Shown: positions 13,481 through 25,086 of the stretch, one piece after another
Layout of the letters: each line of letters begins with the position of its first letter
Numbering within the stretch: the stretch's first letter is position 1
Source: Pyricularia pennisetigena
Taxonomy: Eukaryota; Ascomycota; Sordariomycetes; Magnaporthales; Pyriculariaceae
NCBI RefSeq assembly: GCF_004337985.1
Contig: NC_043740.1
Location: forward strand, 4,576,140 to 4,640,139
Reading direction: 5' to 3'
DNA: 64,000 bases
Notes under the pieces: model-generated
What the model was told of the DNA's origin: nothing
The model's database searches: none
What the model saw: the letters and a program-made list of their open reading frames with translations, nothing else
Translations under genes and position numbers: made by a program

Positions 13481-16130
13481 ATGTCGTCTTCCGACCGAAC
13501 GGGCCAGGAGTCCAAGGTCACGAGCTCCGTCTGGGAACATGCTCCTCAGGTCACCACAGCTGCAGAGTTGAACGCGTCTCTGCCTGTCGCATCCCCTGAA
13601 GCAGACCTGAAGCACCCGTCGATCACCACGGCTTCCAACATGGCTCCACGAGACGAGAACCAGACCAACGGTCGGGTCGAGGACCTGATAGACCTCAACG
13701 AGGCACCGTCACTCTCAGCTACAGAAGTCGTCAAGGACAAGACGGTAACTGGCACGGAATCAAGATCTACAACCGAGCCACCAGCCCAGGAACCTGCCGA
13801 AACTATGGATTCGTCGATAGCAACCCTCAAGCCCACTAGTGCACCCTCAACAACTATTGCAACACAGTACTTGACCATCGAGGCCAGCACCTACGTCGAC
13901 CCAACCCCACCGACCCCAGATGCTTCACGACCACCTTCCCGAACGCCTTCCAACGCCCGTCGATCCTCGGATGCAACCTCGCCAGCCCCCTCCGATGGGG
14001 CATATGACTTCGACAAGCGGTATGTCAGCGAAGATGAACAGGAACACGGAGGGAGCAGCAGCCGCTCTGAGATTCAGAGCATCATGGAACAGTTCACTGG
14101 TGACGGCGGCGGCCCAGGGGCCGATGAGGTCATGTCGCCAAGACTTGAGATTGCTGGGCCCCTGCTCGGAACACCGCAGCAGCACCCGCCCAGAAAGTCG
14201 AGTCTTGAGCCGCTGGCGCCGAGCATCGCATCGCAGTTTCAAGATCTGAATGTGTCAGCCTCTCCACCATCTGCAGGGAAGGCCAAGGAGGTGGCAGTGG
14301 AGGATGAGGCGGGACCACCGGTGCCGCCCAAGGACATCACCATTCCTGACCCAGCGACGTCGCAAGAAAGTCTGGGCGAGCAAGTGCTTTCGCCAACTGT
14401 ATCGATGCACCGGCCTCCACCGCCAGAGCCCGACGAAGAGCCAGCCCTCCCGTTTGACTTCCACCGCTTCCTCGAACAGTTGCGGAATAAGAAGGCCGAC
14501 CCTGTAGCCCGGTACCTGAAGTCATTTCTATCCGAATTTGGAAAGCGGCAGTGGATGGTTCATGAGCAAGTCAAGATTATTGGTGATTTCCTTGCTTTCA
14601 TTGCCAACAAGATGGCTCAGTGTGACGTATGGCGTGAGGTTTCGGACGCCGAGTTCGACAATGCGCGCGAGGGCATGGAAAAGCTCGTCATGAACCGCCT
14701 CTATACGCAGACCTTCTCGCCTGCCATACCTCCGCCGCAGCCCATACCAGGGTCCAAGCCAAACAGGAAGCGAGGCGGCGAGCGGCCGATGGGGCCTGGA
14801 AGGAGAGGTCAGCATCAGGAGGACGTGGAAAGAGATGAGATCCTGGCTCAAAAGATCAAGATCTATGGTTGGGTGAGGGAAGAACACTTGGACATACCCC
14901 CGATCGCTGAGAGTGGACGAAGGTTTTTGAAGCTCGCACAGCAGGAGCTACTCAAGATATCAACATATCGAGCACCACGTGACAAGATAATATGTGTTTT
15001 GAACTGCTGCAAGGTTATATTCGGTACGTATTGTCACCCAGGTACGACGCAGTCGAAGGGCCAGATATTGTTTCTAACAGTTTCCATAGGACTGCTAAAA
15101 CACTCCAAGTCGGACTCATCAGCCGATTCTTTCATGCCGCTACTCATCTATGTTGTCCTCCAAGCCAACCCTGATCATTTGGTTTCCAATGTGCAGTACA
15201 TATTACGATTTAGGAACCAAGACAAGCTGGGTGGCGAGGCTGGATATTATCTCTCATCACTGGTACGTCCCATGAACAGGCCACTATAATTTCGAGTTAT
15301 ACAGAACAAAACTGATAATATTTCTGAAAAAAAAAACATAGATGGGCGCAGTGCAGTTCGTGGAAAATATGGACCGTACAACCCTGACCATCACTGACAA
15401 CGAGTTCGAACAAAACGTCGAACGGGCCGTCATGGAAATTGCGGAGAAGCACCCGCCGCAGTCACCACCCCTTCCACCCTCACAGTCAGAAAAGCCACAT
15501 TATCAGTCTCATCATAGCAGAAATCACCATAATGCCGGTGAATCATCATCAACCTCAGCGAGACCATCTTTTGATATCATCTCCGACGGCAACAGGCCTG
15601 GCACGCCGCGGCGCTCTACTGACGGCGGCGAATCCTCAGATGTGGAAAAGGAGGCCCCGATTTCGGGCCTGCTGCGATCCATTCAGCGACCACTCAGCCA
15701 TATAGGACGCATGTTCACGGAAGAACCGACGCCGGTCTCGGGCCCGAGTCGAGATAGCCCTGTGCATACCCCACAGGCGCGGCGATCCGAGGAGGCTCAG
15801 GGGCAACAGCAGCAAAAGGCTCGACAGCACCTGTCAGCAGAGGAGGCGGCGGCAAGGCAGGCCAGCGCAGAGGCGGCAGAGGCACAGAGGCTTCACCGTG
15901 CCGAGCATGCCAACATTGTTGAAACGCTGGCGGGCATGTTTCCAGACTTGGATCGTGATATCATCAGCGATGTCGTGTATCAGAAGGAGGGAAGGTGAGT
16001 TTTCTTCTTTCCAAGACTGCTTTTTCCAAGGCTACTTTTTCCTCTTTGATAAATTGAGGCATATCCTAATACTGTGATTGATGACAGGGTTGGATTGGCT
16101 GTAGACGCGTGCCTGGCGCTGTCTGCATGA
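13481..16130 (+). CDS. vps9: Vps9-family Rab5 guanine nucleotide exchange factor with CUE domain
   Basis: Four exons (13481-15023, 15090-15262, 15342-15994, 16088-16130) give 803 aa with consistent phases. The first ~320 residues are low-complexity Ser/Pro/Thr-rich. The VPS9 module follows: helices starting at FDFHRFLEQLRNKKADPV, then DEILAQKIKIYGWVREEHL, and the core with SFMPLLIYVVLQANP and GGEAGYYLSSL. A disordered, basic and Ser-rich region follows, and the end carries a CUE-type ubiquitin-binding motif (ETLAGMFPDLDRDIISDVV ... VDACLALS). Fungal Vps9 activates the Rab5 orthologue Vps21 in endosome and vacuole traffic, and its CUE domain binds ubiquitin. The second intron ends in an A10 run just before its CATAG acceptor. 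The start is the first in-frame ATG with a clean upstream region; an internal ATG at codon 54 is possible. Confidence 0.93.
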
Positions 16131-16748
16131 CGAGATGAGGGGATGGTATTTTTTGACGAGACTTATCTATGGCCATACAGATATATATACTGGTGATGCA
16201 CGAAGCCAAGTATATCCTTACCTGCGACCGACGATGACGCTGTCTTGCAGCTGGGAGGCTAATTGCTAATATCGGAGGATGACGGCCAGCATCTGCTACC
16301 AACACTGGGGAGACCGAGTTTGACGTTTTAGCCAGCAGCATTGCTCATTTCTCCACAACAAAATGTGACACTGTACCTTGATTGAATCGAGACACAGTCA
16401 CATTGTACAGGTGTTTCATGTTGGCGAGGCAGAAGGTTGGTTCTCAGTATACTCAGAACAGAAATACTGGATATTTCAATTCCGGAGGACGAGTTGTGCC
16501 GCATAGTTTGGTCGAACCCAATGACAAACTTTTGCCCGCAAAACACGCGACTGCACTATTTGGATCTGGATGTGTAACGTCTTGAACCCCTTCATCATAA
16601 TGATAAAAACTTGAGAGGATTCAACCGTCATCCTCGCCATCCAGGAGAGCTTTTCTCGCAACCCCCCTCTTACCCTCCTCACCCTACGAGGTAAATCTTT
16701 CATCACTATAAAACATGAGGCAGGGAATCATGTCACTGATCTTGAGAG
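16131..16748. other. VPS9 3' flank, no gene seen
   Basis: The stretch between VPS9 and the convergent HNH-like relic holds only short unsupported frames. It should contain the VPS9 terminator. Confidence 0.45.
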
Positions 16749-18162
16749 CTAGCTCGTGAACGAAAGTTCCATCTTTCTCCTCAGTCGAGACTGACCAAAA
16801 TCCTTGCAGTTTTGCTCCTCTTCGCAGCCAAGCCTCCGCTTCCGTGACCGACCCCGAGGCTCCTCCTTTTGCCGCTCGGCAGGGTCTAACACATCCAGAT
16901 AGGGGTCGTACCTTACAGAGGCATCTGTCCCGAAGTACCCGCTGCCATACAGACTGAGGCTCACCTCTCCCAGCAGATCCTCAGCGTCATTGGCAGACAT
17001 CGGCGCGCTTCTTCTATTCGGGGAGCGGGACCTGGAATTCATCCAAATCCTCTTGCAAAACTCGGGACTAGCCTCTTCGATCCCCCCCATTGGCTGTTCT
17101 CCTCGTTACAGAGGAGTAGTCGCCTCGGCACACGCGTCGCGGGGAGGAATCTATCGAAGATATCAGGACTCAAGATGGTCCAGGCAAATCGCGCGAAGAG
17201 ACACTCTACCGTCACCGTCTCGGGGATCGGGTGAGTCGCGCGGTTGTGCCAGAGGTTCGGGAGCTGCCCACTGGCCGTCGAGTTGAAGACATGCACAACG
17301 AGCTGCGGCGGCTTCCGCTCTGCTGTGGCTCCGTCGCGACCTGAAGCGGCCTCACTGACGTCTCCCCCGCTCTTTTCACCAACCTTGGGAACAAGACAAA
17401 AATGCCTCTCGTCAAAAACGCGATGGAGATCCGCCCTAATCATCAATAGGTTCCCTGGTCCGTCAACCGAGTGGCGTGAGCACAGCTGCGTAGGCGAGTA
17501 GTCTTGCATGCCATTCAGACTCCACTACTCTTCCTCGCCGGTCGGTAGCAGGTGCGCCACTTCCAGGCCGTCGCCGTATTTGGAGAGTATACAGTACTGC
17601 GAGGCCAACCCTTTTCTCCTGGGCGATGCCGTCGCATCTGCCGCCCATCTTTGCCACAGGGGGTGGCAGATTGTCATGGGGGAAGCGCCAGTGTGAGAAG
17701 CGCGACACGACGGGATATGGGGGGGTTCGAGCGGGCCGGGAAGTTGAAAGAAGTACTCTGGCTCGCGCAGAATGCCGTCATCCGGGCGCTCCGCACTCAC
17801 GGCGCCTCTGCAGTCCAAGGAGAAAGACCCATCGCTCCACCGGTTGCCGGCAATGAGGCCGCAGGCTACCAGCGCCGTGTCGAAGTCGACGCCGCCGTCG
17901 TCCAAAGCGGGCAGCGAGAGAAGCACTGCTTTTCCAGGGTAGCCGGGGTGAAGGAAGTAGGTCACGCGGCGTCGCTGTGCCGTCCAAGGGCTGTGGTCCC
18001 GGTTGAGCTTCGGGCTGGTTTGCAGCGGGACGCAGTTGCATCTTGTGTTGTGTTTTGTTATGGTAATGAATTGAAAGGGGATAGGGTCTGTTTCGGGTTA
18101 GAACGTGTGGGTATAGTACACACCCTTGAATGGACAAAAAGAGATCGTGGTGGGGAGGACAT
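16749..18162 (-). pseudogene. HNH-endonuclease-like gene, disrupted
   Basis: Read on the minus strand, a fungal HNH-nuclease family protein is recognisable. An N-terminal part contains CVPLQTSPKLNRDHSPWTAQ, VTYFLHPGYPG, VDFDTALVACG and LIAGNRWSDG. The HNH core follows, with GPGNLLMIRADLHRVFDERHF and LVPK, and then a C-terminal helix region around LFARFAWTILS. Two lesions break it. An in-frame TAG (17525-17527) lies between GEEE and WSLNGMQDY, and a one-base frame change lies at a C7/G7 run (17082-17088), after which the frame continues as GGIEEASPEF to a stop at 16749. No ATG opens the N-terminal frame directly; a short first exon starting near 18162 with an intron is one possibility. Such proteins are common, poorly studied fungal genes. 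The breaks suggest a pseudogene, but sequencing error at the homopolymer or stop readthrough are alternatives. Confidence 0.65.
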
Positions 18163-18534
18163 TTTATAACCCTTCCAATCAATGAACGCAACAGCAGGCA
18201 CACTCTCAGCAGGGACCCATGCAAGTGGGGACAAAGTCAAATTCACCAGAAAATGGGCTGTCTGGGGTGCAACTACCCAAATCACCTGCATAACAATTAG
18301 CAGTAGACTAAACCCGGATTCCACCCCCAATCGCACCTTATCCATGACCTCTTGCCATGTAGCATTTAGGGATGTGGTTCTACTTTTAACAAGCGCCTAG
18401 GGGCTATATAAACTCAACGTTGGAAGGCTTGAGTTTGGCATGAGGCCGCCGCCCGCTGCTAACCAGCCCAGGCCCTCTCCCTTGTCTACTTCCCAACCAG
18501 CATCGCCGTCTGCTCGCCTAGGTCCCTTTCCAGC

Positions 18535-19021
18535 TCAGACTTTGTCAGGCCGCTCCATCCCTCTCCTGCCCTGATAACCCCCCCTCTCGTCGAGGCGTCG
18601 ATGCAGGTCCCTGTTGAGCTCCTTCAGGTCATCGACGTATCGGGCTCGGACGTCCCTGGTGGTCCTCCAGCTGCCAGAGTCTTTTCGCAGGCCGCTAGTA
18701 AAAGTTTCCGACGCGGGGCGGCGCATACCGGAGAGCTCGAAGCGCTCCTTCCAGTCCATTCCCATGTCCACCAGCTTGCTGTGGTAGTCGTCGTAGGTGC
18801 TTTGCTCGAGGTCGATGAGTTGGTTCAACAAACTCAACTGTTTTTTTTTTTTTGTTTTGTTTTGTATTCATTGCTACGGTCAGCTTCGGCTCGTGGTTGG
18901 AATCAACAAGGTTATTATGGGGTTTTGTTTATTGGCGAACCTCGTTTTCCCTTGCATGAGGAAAGATGAGCGATGAAAGTATGTCGCAAATGATGTCGCA
19001 AATGAGCTGAAATAGATTCAT
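18535..19021 (-). CDS. Hypothetical small protein, two candidate exons
   Basis: A 303-base open exon (18837-18535) encodes charged, helical, coding-like sequence (LLNQLIDLEQSTYDDYHSK, then DMGMDWKERFEL, then DVRARYVDDLKELNRDLHR). It has no ATG at its 5' edge but follows an acceptor (poly-A then CAG). A possible first exon at 19021-18941 begins with an ATG and ends in GAG before a weak GTTCGC donor. The join keeps frame and gives 127 aa. I recognise no family. The downstream exon is more believable than the upstream one; the translation could instead begin at an internal Met. Confidence 0.35.
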
Positions 19022-20204
19022 TTTGAATATTATACCGGGTGGTGTTGTTAATTCTCCCAACTGCTTCTTTGTTTCTCGTCTTGGCTTTCTTTGATCTCTC
19101 CCTCTTTCTCTCTCATACTTTCTTTTTCTTCTAAATAATGTAATGACCAAAAGAAGAAGCGAGTGGTTCTTTACTATGTTGTGCTGCGCAATGTATGTTC
19201 CAGCGGGGGGCGGTGCAGTATGGGCCCCGAACCTCTAAGCACGCCATACTCCCCTGTTTGGATCCCTGTCCAAAAGGAGTTTTGTGCTCCTTATACAAGT
19301 GGAGTGAGTGGCTGTCCTACTGAGGTAGAACCAGACTGGGACCCTTGAAATCATCGAGGGGCCCAACGTCAGCAAAGGATTTCGCCGGCTAATTTCGGTT
19401 CGATCTCCTCCCCGCCAATCACGTTCATGGAAAGGAGCTGGGATCTTGGCCACCCCTGTTTCTACGTATATGATTTCCACTCACGATGCAAGCGGATAAG
19501 GCAGGTAGGTATCTAGGTAGGTGCCTGGTAGGTTTACTACTATGTATGGTACATAGCTAGGGTTCCGACATCAGCCACAGTTACGGGTCTCCTCCACCGG
19601 CTCAACTAGACGCTTCAGTATCTCAACCTTTACTACAATAGGGGCAACCGGTCTCTGCCTTGAGGACTTACTGGGGGNNNNNNNNNNNNNNNNNNNNNNN
19701 NNNNNNNNNNNNNNNNNNNNNNNNNNNNNNNNNNNNNNNNNNNNNNNNNNNNNNNNNNNNNNNNNNNNNNNNNNNNNNNNNNNNNNNNNNNNNNNNNNNN
19801 NNNNNNNNNNNNNNNNNNNNNNNNNNNNNNNNNNNNNNNNNNNNNNNNNNNNNNNNNNNNNNNNNNNNNNNNNNNNNNNNNNNNNNNNNNNNNNNNNNNN
19901 NNNNNNNNNNNNNNNNNNNNNNNNNNNNNNNNNNNNNNNNNNNNNNNNNNNNNNNNNNNNNNNNNNNNNNNNNNNNNNNNNNNNNNNNNNNNNNNNNNNN
20001 NNNNNNNNNNNNNNNNNNNNNNNTTTTTTTTTTTTTTTTCGTTTTGCTACTCACTCCATCATCAACGCCTGCGCTTTTATCACGACAGCTTCCTTGACGA
20101 CTACCATCTTTTCTGTTCCATCCCCTTTTGAGCACTTGCCACATCTTACTTTATCGGTTCGCCCAACGACGCAGGACTTTATACACACGCATAGATCATC
20201 AAAA
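19022..20204. other. Gene-free stretch with assembly gap
   Basis: No supported gene. TAGGTAGG-type motifs cluster at 19503-19533. Positions 19678-20023 are N, and the sequence resumes directly in a T run, so the gap probably reflects a homopolymer or low-complexity block. The last ~180 bases form the promoter and leader of the next gene. Confidence 0.6.
19678..20023. other. Assembly gap (346 N)
   Basis: Unknown bases. The right edge is a T run of about 16. The frames drawn across it are meaningless. Confidence 0.98.
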
Positions 20205-21451
20205 ATGCGCGTCAAGAATTGTATCGCCTGGGTACTGATGCTGAGTCCTGCCTTTGGCAAACCCGTCCCCGCCCCAATGCCTCCAGTAGACCCCTCGGGC
20301 GGTAACAATGGAGGAGGAGGCGGCGGCGGCGGCGGGTCGACGGGAACCACCCCCTTCCAGGGTGCGGCGCTGGGTGCTAGTGCTGTCTTAACCTTGGCAA
20401 CCTTTTGCCTCAACTGGCTGAGAACGGGCAAGACCAACGAGGTAAGTACTCCTCGGGACCCAGTTGACTTGGCCCCACTGCGTAATGTCGCTCCCATAGA
20501 CGTCTCCCCCCAACCCAAACTTGAGAGATGTTATATTTTTTCCTTTCTTTTCTCTTCTAATTCTCCAAACCTCGATAGCAAGGAAATTGGGAAAAAGGCT
20601 TTGAGGCAGATTGTACAAACTTGGAGAAGGCAGTCACCGAAATCGAGACTTACGAGAGCCAGTTGAGCAAGACAAAGACCGGCAAGGACGACATTGACAT
20701 TGTATCTGATTGGGTCTTTCAAACCAGGAATGAAATCAGGCAGCTCAGAAACAGTGTGACTGGGAACCGAATGCAGAAAGCCGATTCGACCTCTCACCAG
20801 ACAACAGCGCTGAGAAAGGGATGCGAAAACCTCGAGGCCATCAAGACGAGGGTCAACCAACGGATGGCCGAGGTCGGGGCGCGGCTGGATAAAGCCCGCA
20901 GCAAGGCCCAGGGAGGGACCACCAGGAGCGTCGGGACCCAGACCTCGGACGGCAGACGGGGCTCCCTCGGCTCACAGAACCCGGTCATGAGCGGGGCGCT
21001 CGGGGGCCTGCAGGGCGGCGGGAGCAGCCCACCGAGCTCTCCGGCAACGTCGTCGCCCGGCCGCGGCAGGGCCAGCGCGTCCGACAAATCGTCGCCGTCC
21101 CTGTCCAGGTCGGGATCCCAGAGCGGGCGACAGGGGAGCATCTCGACGGCCAGCACCGACTCCAGGCTGGGCGGCGACCTGGTCCCGACGTCGGCGCGGC
21201 CCGAGCTGCCGCTGCGAGGGGGCTCTTCGACCGGCGTCGACCTGACGCAGCAGCAACAGCTGCAGAAGACGTCGACCTCCAGGTCGACGGGCAGCAGCGG
21301 CAAGTCCGCAAAGGCCGATGCCGCCGGCAGCCAGAAGAGCGGTGGTGGCAATGGCGGCTCGCCCAAGAAGGGCAAAATCGGGGACCCGTCCAAGAACAGC
21401 CGTCGCAGTATCATTGCCAAACGCAGACTTCCTCTTTACTTTGAAGTTTAG
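20205..21451 (+). CDS. Orphan protein with signal peptide, coiled coil and Ser/Gly-rich tail
   Basis: Two exons (20205-20441 and 20579-21451) encode 369 aa. The intron has a GTAAGT donor and a GATAG acceptor, and joins GKTNE to QGNWEKGF in frame. Residues 1-20 look like a signal peptide (MRVKNCIAWVLMLSPAFGKP). A Pro/Gly-rich linker with a run of nine Gly follows, then a hydrophobic segment (GAALGASAVLTLATFCLNWL, about residues 51-70) that may be a membrane span. After the intron, residues ~80-165 are charged and probably coiled-coil, and the remaining ~200 are low-complexity Ser/Gly/Lys. I recognise no family. It may be a lineage-specific secreted or membrane-anchored protein. The frame stays open past its TAG for about 60 codons, probably by chance. 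Confidence 0.7.
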
Positions 21452-22064
21452 GTATTTCGTCCTTGGGAGGGGACGTCGTGGGGCCTGCTGCGCCGCTTTG
21501 GCGAATGGAGCTGCATCGAAGAGTGCGATGTGGAGGCGTATGGTCTATTAGCATCGGAATGGGGTTATGGTTTATCAGCATCGCGACGGAGTTACGGTTT
21601 ATTGTTTTTTTTTTTTTTTTTTTTTTTTCTCTTTTTCTTATATTCTGCCTTTGCCGGATGATGATTATCTGTTCCGCCCGTTTTCGAAGCAGCATATATG
21701 TGTCTTTGTGAATAAGCGTATGCAAAACAGGTTTGTCAGCAGCTTACATGTTGCAACGGGCATATCTCAAGATGAATATATTTGTGAAGCATTCGGGTTG
21801 ACACTGGCCTCATTCCTCCAATGTAGCAATGTGGCCCAAAGTATAACCTCGTCGAATATAGTGACAGGGTGTCCACGAGATCCCCGATGAACCATGCTTT
21901 TCGACCACGGAATATGTTGGTCGTCTTTGCTGTATTACATTAATTACATTTTAGACGCTGCTCCATGCAAAAAGACCAACCCACGATATGAACAAAGCAA
22001 TCCATACCGTGTACATCCTCTTGCAAAGCCCAGCACATCGGGCATTACCGCCGCAAACAAGTCC
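21452..22064. other. 3' flanks between convergent genes
   Basis: Convergent 3' ends of the orphan gene and the GH5 gene. It contains a short 27-bp tandem repeat and a T run of about 24 (21604-21628). No gene seen. Confidence 0.5.
21539..21604. repeat. 27-bp tandem repeat, about 2.4 copies
   Basis: Units at 21539-21565 and 21566-21592 share TATGG...TATYAGCATCG...GGRGT with a few differences, and a third copy starts at 21593 before running into a T tract. It lies just after the orphan gene's stop codon. Confidence 0.8.
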
Positions 22065-23633
22065 TTACTCCCCCTTCTTGGTCGGCTTCATGTCGGCAAC
22101 ATACGGCTTCCACCAGCGCTCGACCAGCTCCTCGTCCCGCCAGCCGCTAAAGTCGTAGTTCGTCAGGCCCCACGTGTCCTCAAACCCCTGCCGCCCCTGC
22201 CGGCTCCTGTAGCTGCCCGCGATGCTCCACGTCATCCAGCTGACCTTGTGCTTCGTGTTGAAGCCGCGGAGGCACTTTTGCAGCACGTCGTTGGGGAGCG
22301 TCGTCACGTTTTGCTCGTAGCTGGTCAAAGAAGGAAGGTCGAGACGTTAGTTGGATTTTCATTGAAACAAGAAGATCCCGGTATAACCGCAGAAAAAGCA
22401 CAAAAAAACGACCGAAGGGAGGACAAAAAAAAAAAAAAAGACGTACCCAAACTCGGAAAAGATAACGGGCGTCAACCTGACCGCCTCCTCGCAGTCCAAC
22501 CCGAGCGTCTCGTTGGCACAGGCGGCGGGCGCGTCCATGCCGAGCGCGTTGAAGCCGTTGCGGTACAGATTCGCCTCGACGACGTCGCAGTCGCCCGTGT
22601 CCTGGTCCTCGGACATGTGGTACATGTGCAGCTCCCAGACGAGCTTGTCGCTCCAGGGGTGGGCGGCGAGGTCAAAGACCTGCGGCGGCCTCCTGCCGGC
22701 GTCCCTGATGGCGGTGCAGCGGTAGCACGGGGCCGAGAGCAGGTTCCTGCCCGCCGTGAGGGCCGACAGGTCCTGGTCGTACTGCATGCCGGACCAGGTG
22801 ATGAGCAGGTCCGGGTTCGCGGCGTGGATGGCGTCGGCGCCGGCCGTCATGTTGCCGACCAGCGTCTGCCAGTTGTAGTAGAGGTCGGTGCGGTTCCACG
22901 ACTCGCGGAGCTCGTTGCGCAGCGACAGGCCCAGCACGTTGGGGTGCGCCTTGGCCCAGCCGGCGACGTACGACAGCCCGCGCTTCCACCTCTCGACGTC
23001 AAAGTGCACGTCGCCGAACCAGGCGTTGCCGTCCATGTGGCTGCAGCACCACTGGGCCTTGTGGACGTGCACGTCCGGGATGGCGTAGATGCCGCGCTCG
23101 GCGGCGGCGTCGAGGATGTCGCCCCAGAGCTCGAAGCGGGTCGTCTGCGTGGTCCAGCCCGGGTTGTGCCTGAGCATCTCGCGCGTGATGCGGGAGCCGT
23201 TGGCGTGGCCCAGCGCGGCCAGCGCCACCTGCAGCGGCACGTCCTCGCCGCCGCGCTCGTAGATCTCGTCCACCATCTGCGTCGCGTAGCCGAAGCGGAT
23301 CACGTTGAAGCCGACGCTGGCGATGCGGTCCAGGATCTCCTCGGCAGACTGGAACTCGAGGCCCTCTGGGATCATGGTCTCGCCCGACATGGGCCAGTTG
23401 ACGCCCGCGAGGGTGAGGGGCTCGCCGCGGGAGTCGACAATGTCCCTGCCGCGCGTCGAAAAGGGCGCGTACGGCCACCCTGATGACGTGGAAGGGCTGT
23501 TGGTTTGTTGGCGGCGGTGAGGGAGGGACGCGGCGCGGGCTTGGGCCATTGGGATTTCAGGCGTCGACATGACTTGTGCCGTCGCGTGGCTGGTGGCGAG
23601 AGCCAGCTGGGCGATGATCACTGACAACTTCAT
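22065..23633 (-). CDS. Secreted glycoside hydrolase family 5 (cellulase-like)
   Basis: Two exons (23633-22447 and 22320-22065) encode 480 aa. A signal peptide covers about residues 1-20. The (beta/alpha)8 GH5 fold is shown by LTLAGVNWPMSGE near residue 75, VGFNVIRFGYA (107-117), IYAIPDVHVHKAQW (182-195), the acid/base Glu in LSLRNEL (E241) and the nucleophile Glu in VIFSEFGY (E394, beside the intron). Several Cys pairs fit an extracellular enzyme. The family hydrolyses beta-linked plant or fungal polysaccharides, and the exact substrate cannot be told. The intron carries a T run of about 15 directly after its GTACGT donor. The start is the only ATG giving a signal peptide. A long GC-rich frame on the other strand is a shadow of this gene. 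Confidence 0.92.
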
Positions 23634-24669
23634 CTTGACTGTTGCCGTCGTCGATCACAGCGGGAGACGACTGCACTAAGATTTAGTGCAAGACTCCTTG
23701 CACAGATTGTGTGGGTCGCCGTGAAGAGAAAGCAAAGACCTTCGACCACACAACTTCGAGGAAGCTGCAAGCCATGCATCTTTTATGTAGAGTAGGTTGC
23801 CTCTCCATGTGCCCAGGCAAGCCAGGCTCCATGCTAGCCAGGGCAAAAGCCCGACCGAGTGCAACATCGCTTGCCGCTAGACATGCTCGATCGTCATGTT
23901 TACTTTTACTTTTTTTTTTTTTTTTCTCTTTCTTTCTTTTTTCTTTCCCGCTCCCAACAACCCCGTCATTACGTAGTTGCGTGCGGGGGAATGTGGAGAA
24001 ATGCTTGCACTAGGGAGCCGCGAAGAACAAAAGGAGCCATACGGTAGTGAGCAGCGCCGAGGCTTTCGCGGGCTGTGTAGCGCCCCGCTGGCGCTGTCTC
24101 TCCCGAATGCTCCCCGAGGTCACGTCACCTTGTGCGCCTGTACGCTGTTAAACATCAGCAGTTCAACGAGAGCTTGACCGCCGACTTTGCAGAATACTCG
24201 ACCCACGGCCCACCAAGCCGGTTCCAAGCAGGACGATTCTCGGCAGCGGGGCCGAAAGCGGGGGGCTGGAGCAGAGGTTGCGGTTGTGATGCTTGGCGTT
24301 TGGGGTAGATCGTCACCCCTGATTGGTGCGGATGAGATGGTGTGTGGTGCCAAGCTAGATCCCTCTTTGGGACTTGTGTTGCTCTGAACGACAGCCTGTT
24401 GAGTGGAGGGCGCACCGCTACATCTTTCCCTTCTCATGTCTAAACCAACTCTAAATCCATCTCCAGCTCATGGGAAGCCGGCCTAAGGGAAAACAAAACT
24501 TCTCGTTGTTGCGTCACTACCTGACCTAAAATCACACGCTGAAAGCAGAATCCATCCATGCCCAGACGCCCAGGTTGAAGAGTACAACCAAAATCACAAG
24601 AGAATCTGAATATAACGTTGTACAGTCATCACTGGCAGCACGCCGAGCAGTAGTAACATGAAAAGCAAC
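23634..24669. other. GH5 upstream region, no gene seen
   Basis: This holds the GH5 promoter and, at its far end, the 3' side of the PHD gene. A T run of about 17 lies near 23910. The short frames have no recognisable content. Confidence 0.45.
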
Positions 24670-25086
24670 TCACTTCTGCCTTGGCCTGAGCCTCGTGGTC
24701 ACGCCCATCAAGGCAGCCCTGCCCAGGCCAAAACTGCCCCATTCACTCGCATTGTTATCCCAGGCACGTGCCTCGGCGCTCCGGTCATCCGGGCCCAACG
24801 GCCTCGTCCCACGACTGCTACCCGTCTGTACGACGTAAGCGTAAGTCGGCTTGTCTAAATGCTCGTCTTCGTCCTCTTTCTCATATTTTTTGTGGACATC
24901 CATCTGCGGCGTGGCGGTCGCATGCGTCGAACTCCCATTCCTTGTAGGACACCGGCGGCTACTACCCTTTACACCTCTAGACACCGGAACATCCCGACGA
25001 GGAGCCCCGCCGGCTGTGCTGTCGCCTCCGGCATCGCCTTGCTGCAGCTCCTCCTAGTTCGTCAACCGCTGCCCGCCCCTGCCGTC
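24670..25086 (-). other. Possible readthrough extension of the PHD-finger gene
   Basis: After the TAG that ends the PHD gene (25087-25089) the same frame stays open for 138 more codons to a TGA at 24670, broken only by one further TAG (25054-25056). The conceptual sequence looks coding in places (QMDVHKKYEKEDEDEHLDKP, then ALMGVTTRLRPRQK). It may be a degenerate C-terminus lost by CAG-to-TAG changes, a readthrough tail, or chance in GC-rich 3' DNA. I recognise no domain. Confidence 0.3.

Noticed and set aside
19660..20144. Reading frames across the N gap
   Set aside because: They consist almost entirely of unknown residues.
21894..23483. 529-codon plus-strand frame opposite the GH5 gene
   Set aside because: It is the antisense shadow of a GC-rich gene; the translation is Val/Arg/Ala-biased with no domain, while the minus strand is a clear GH5.
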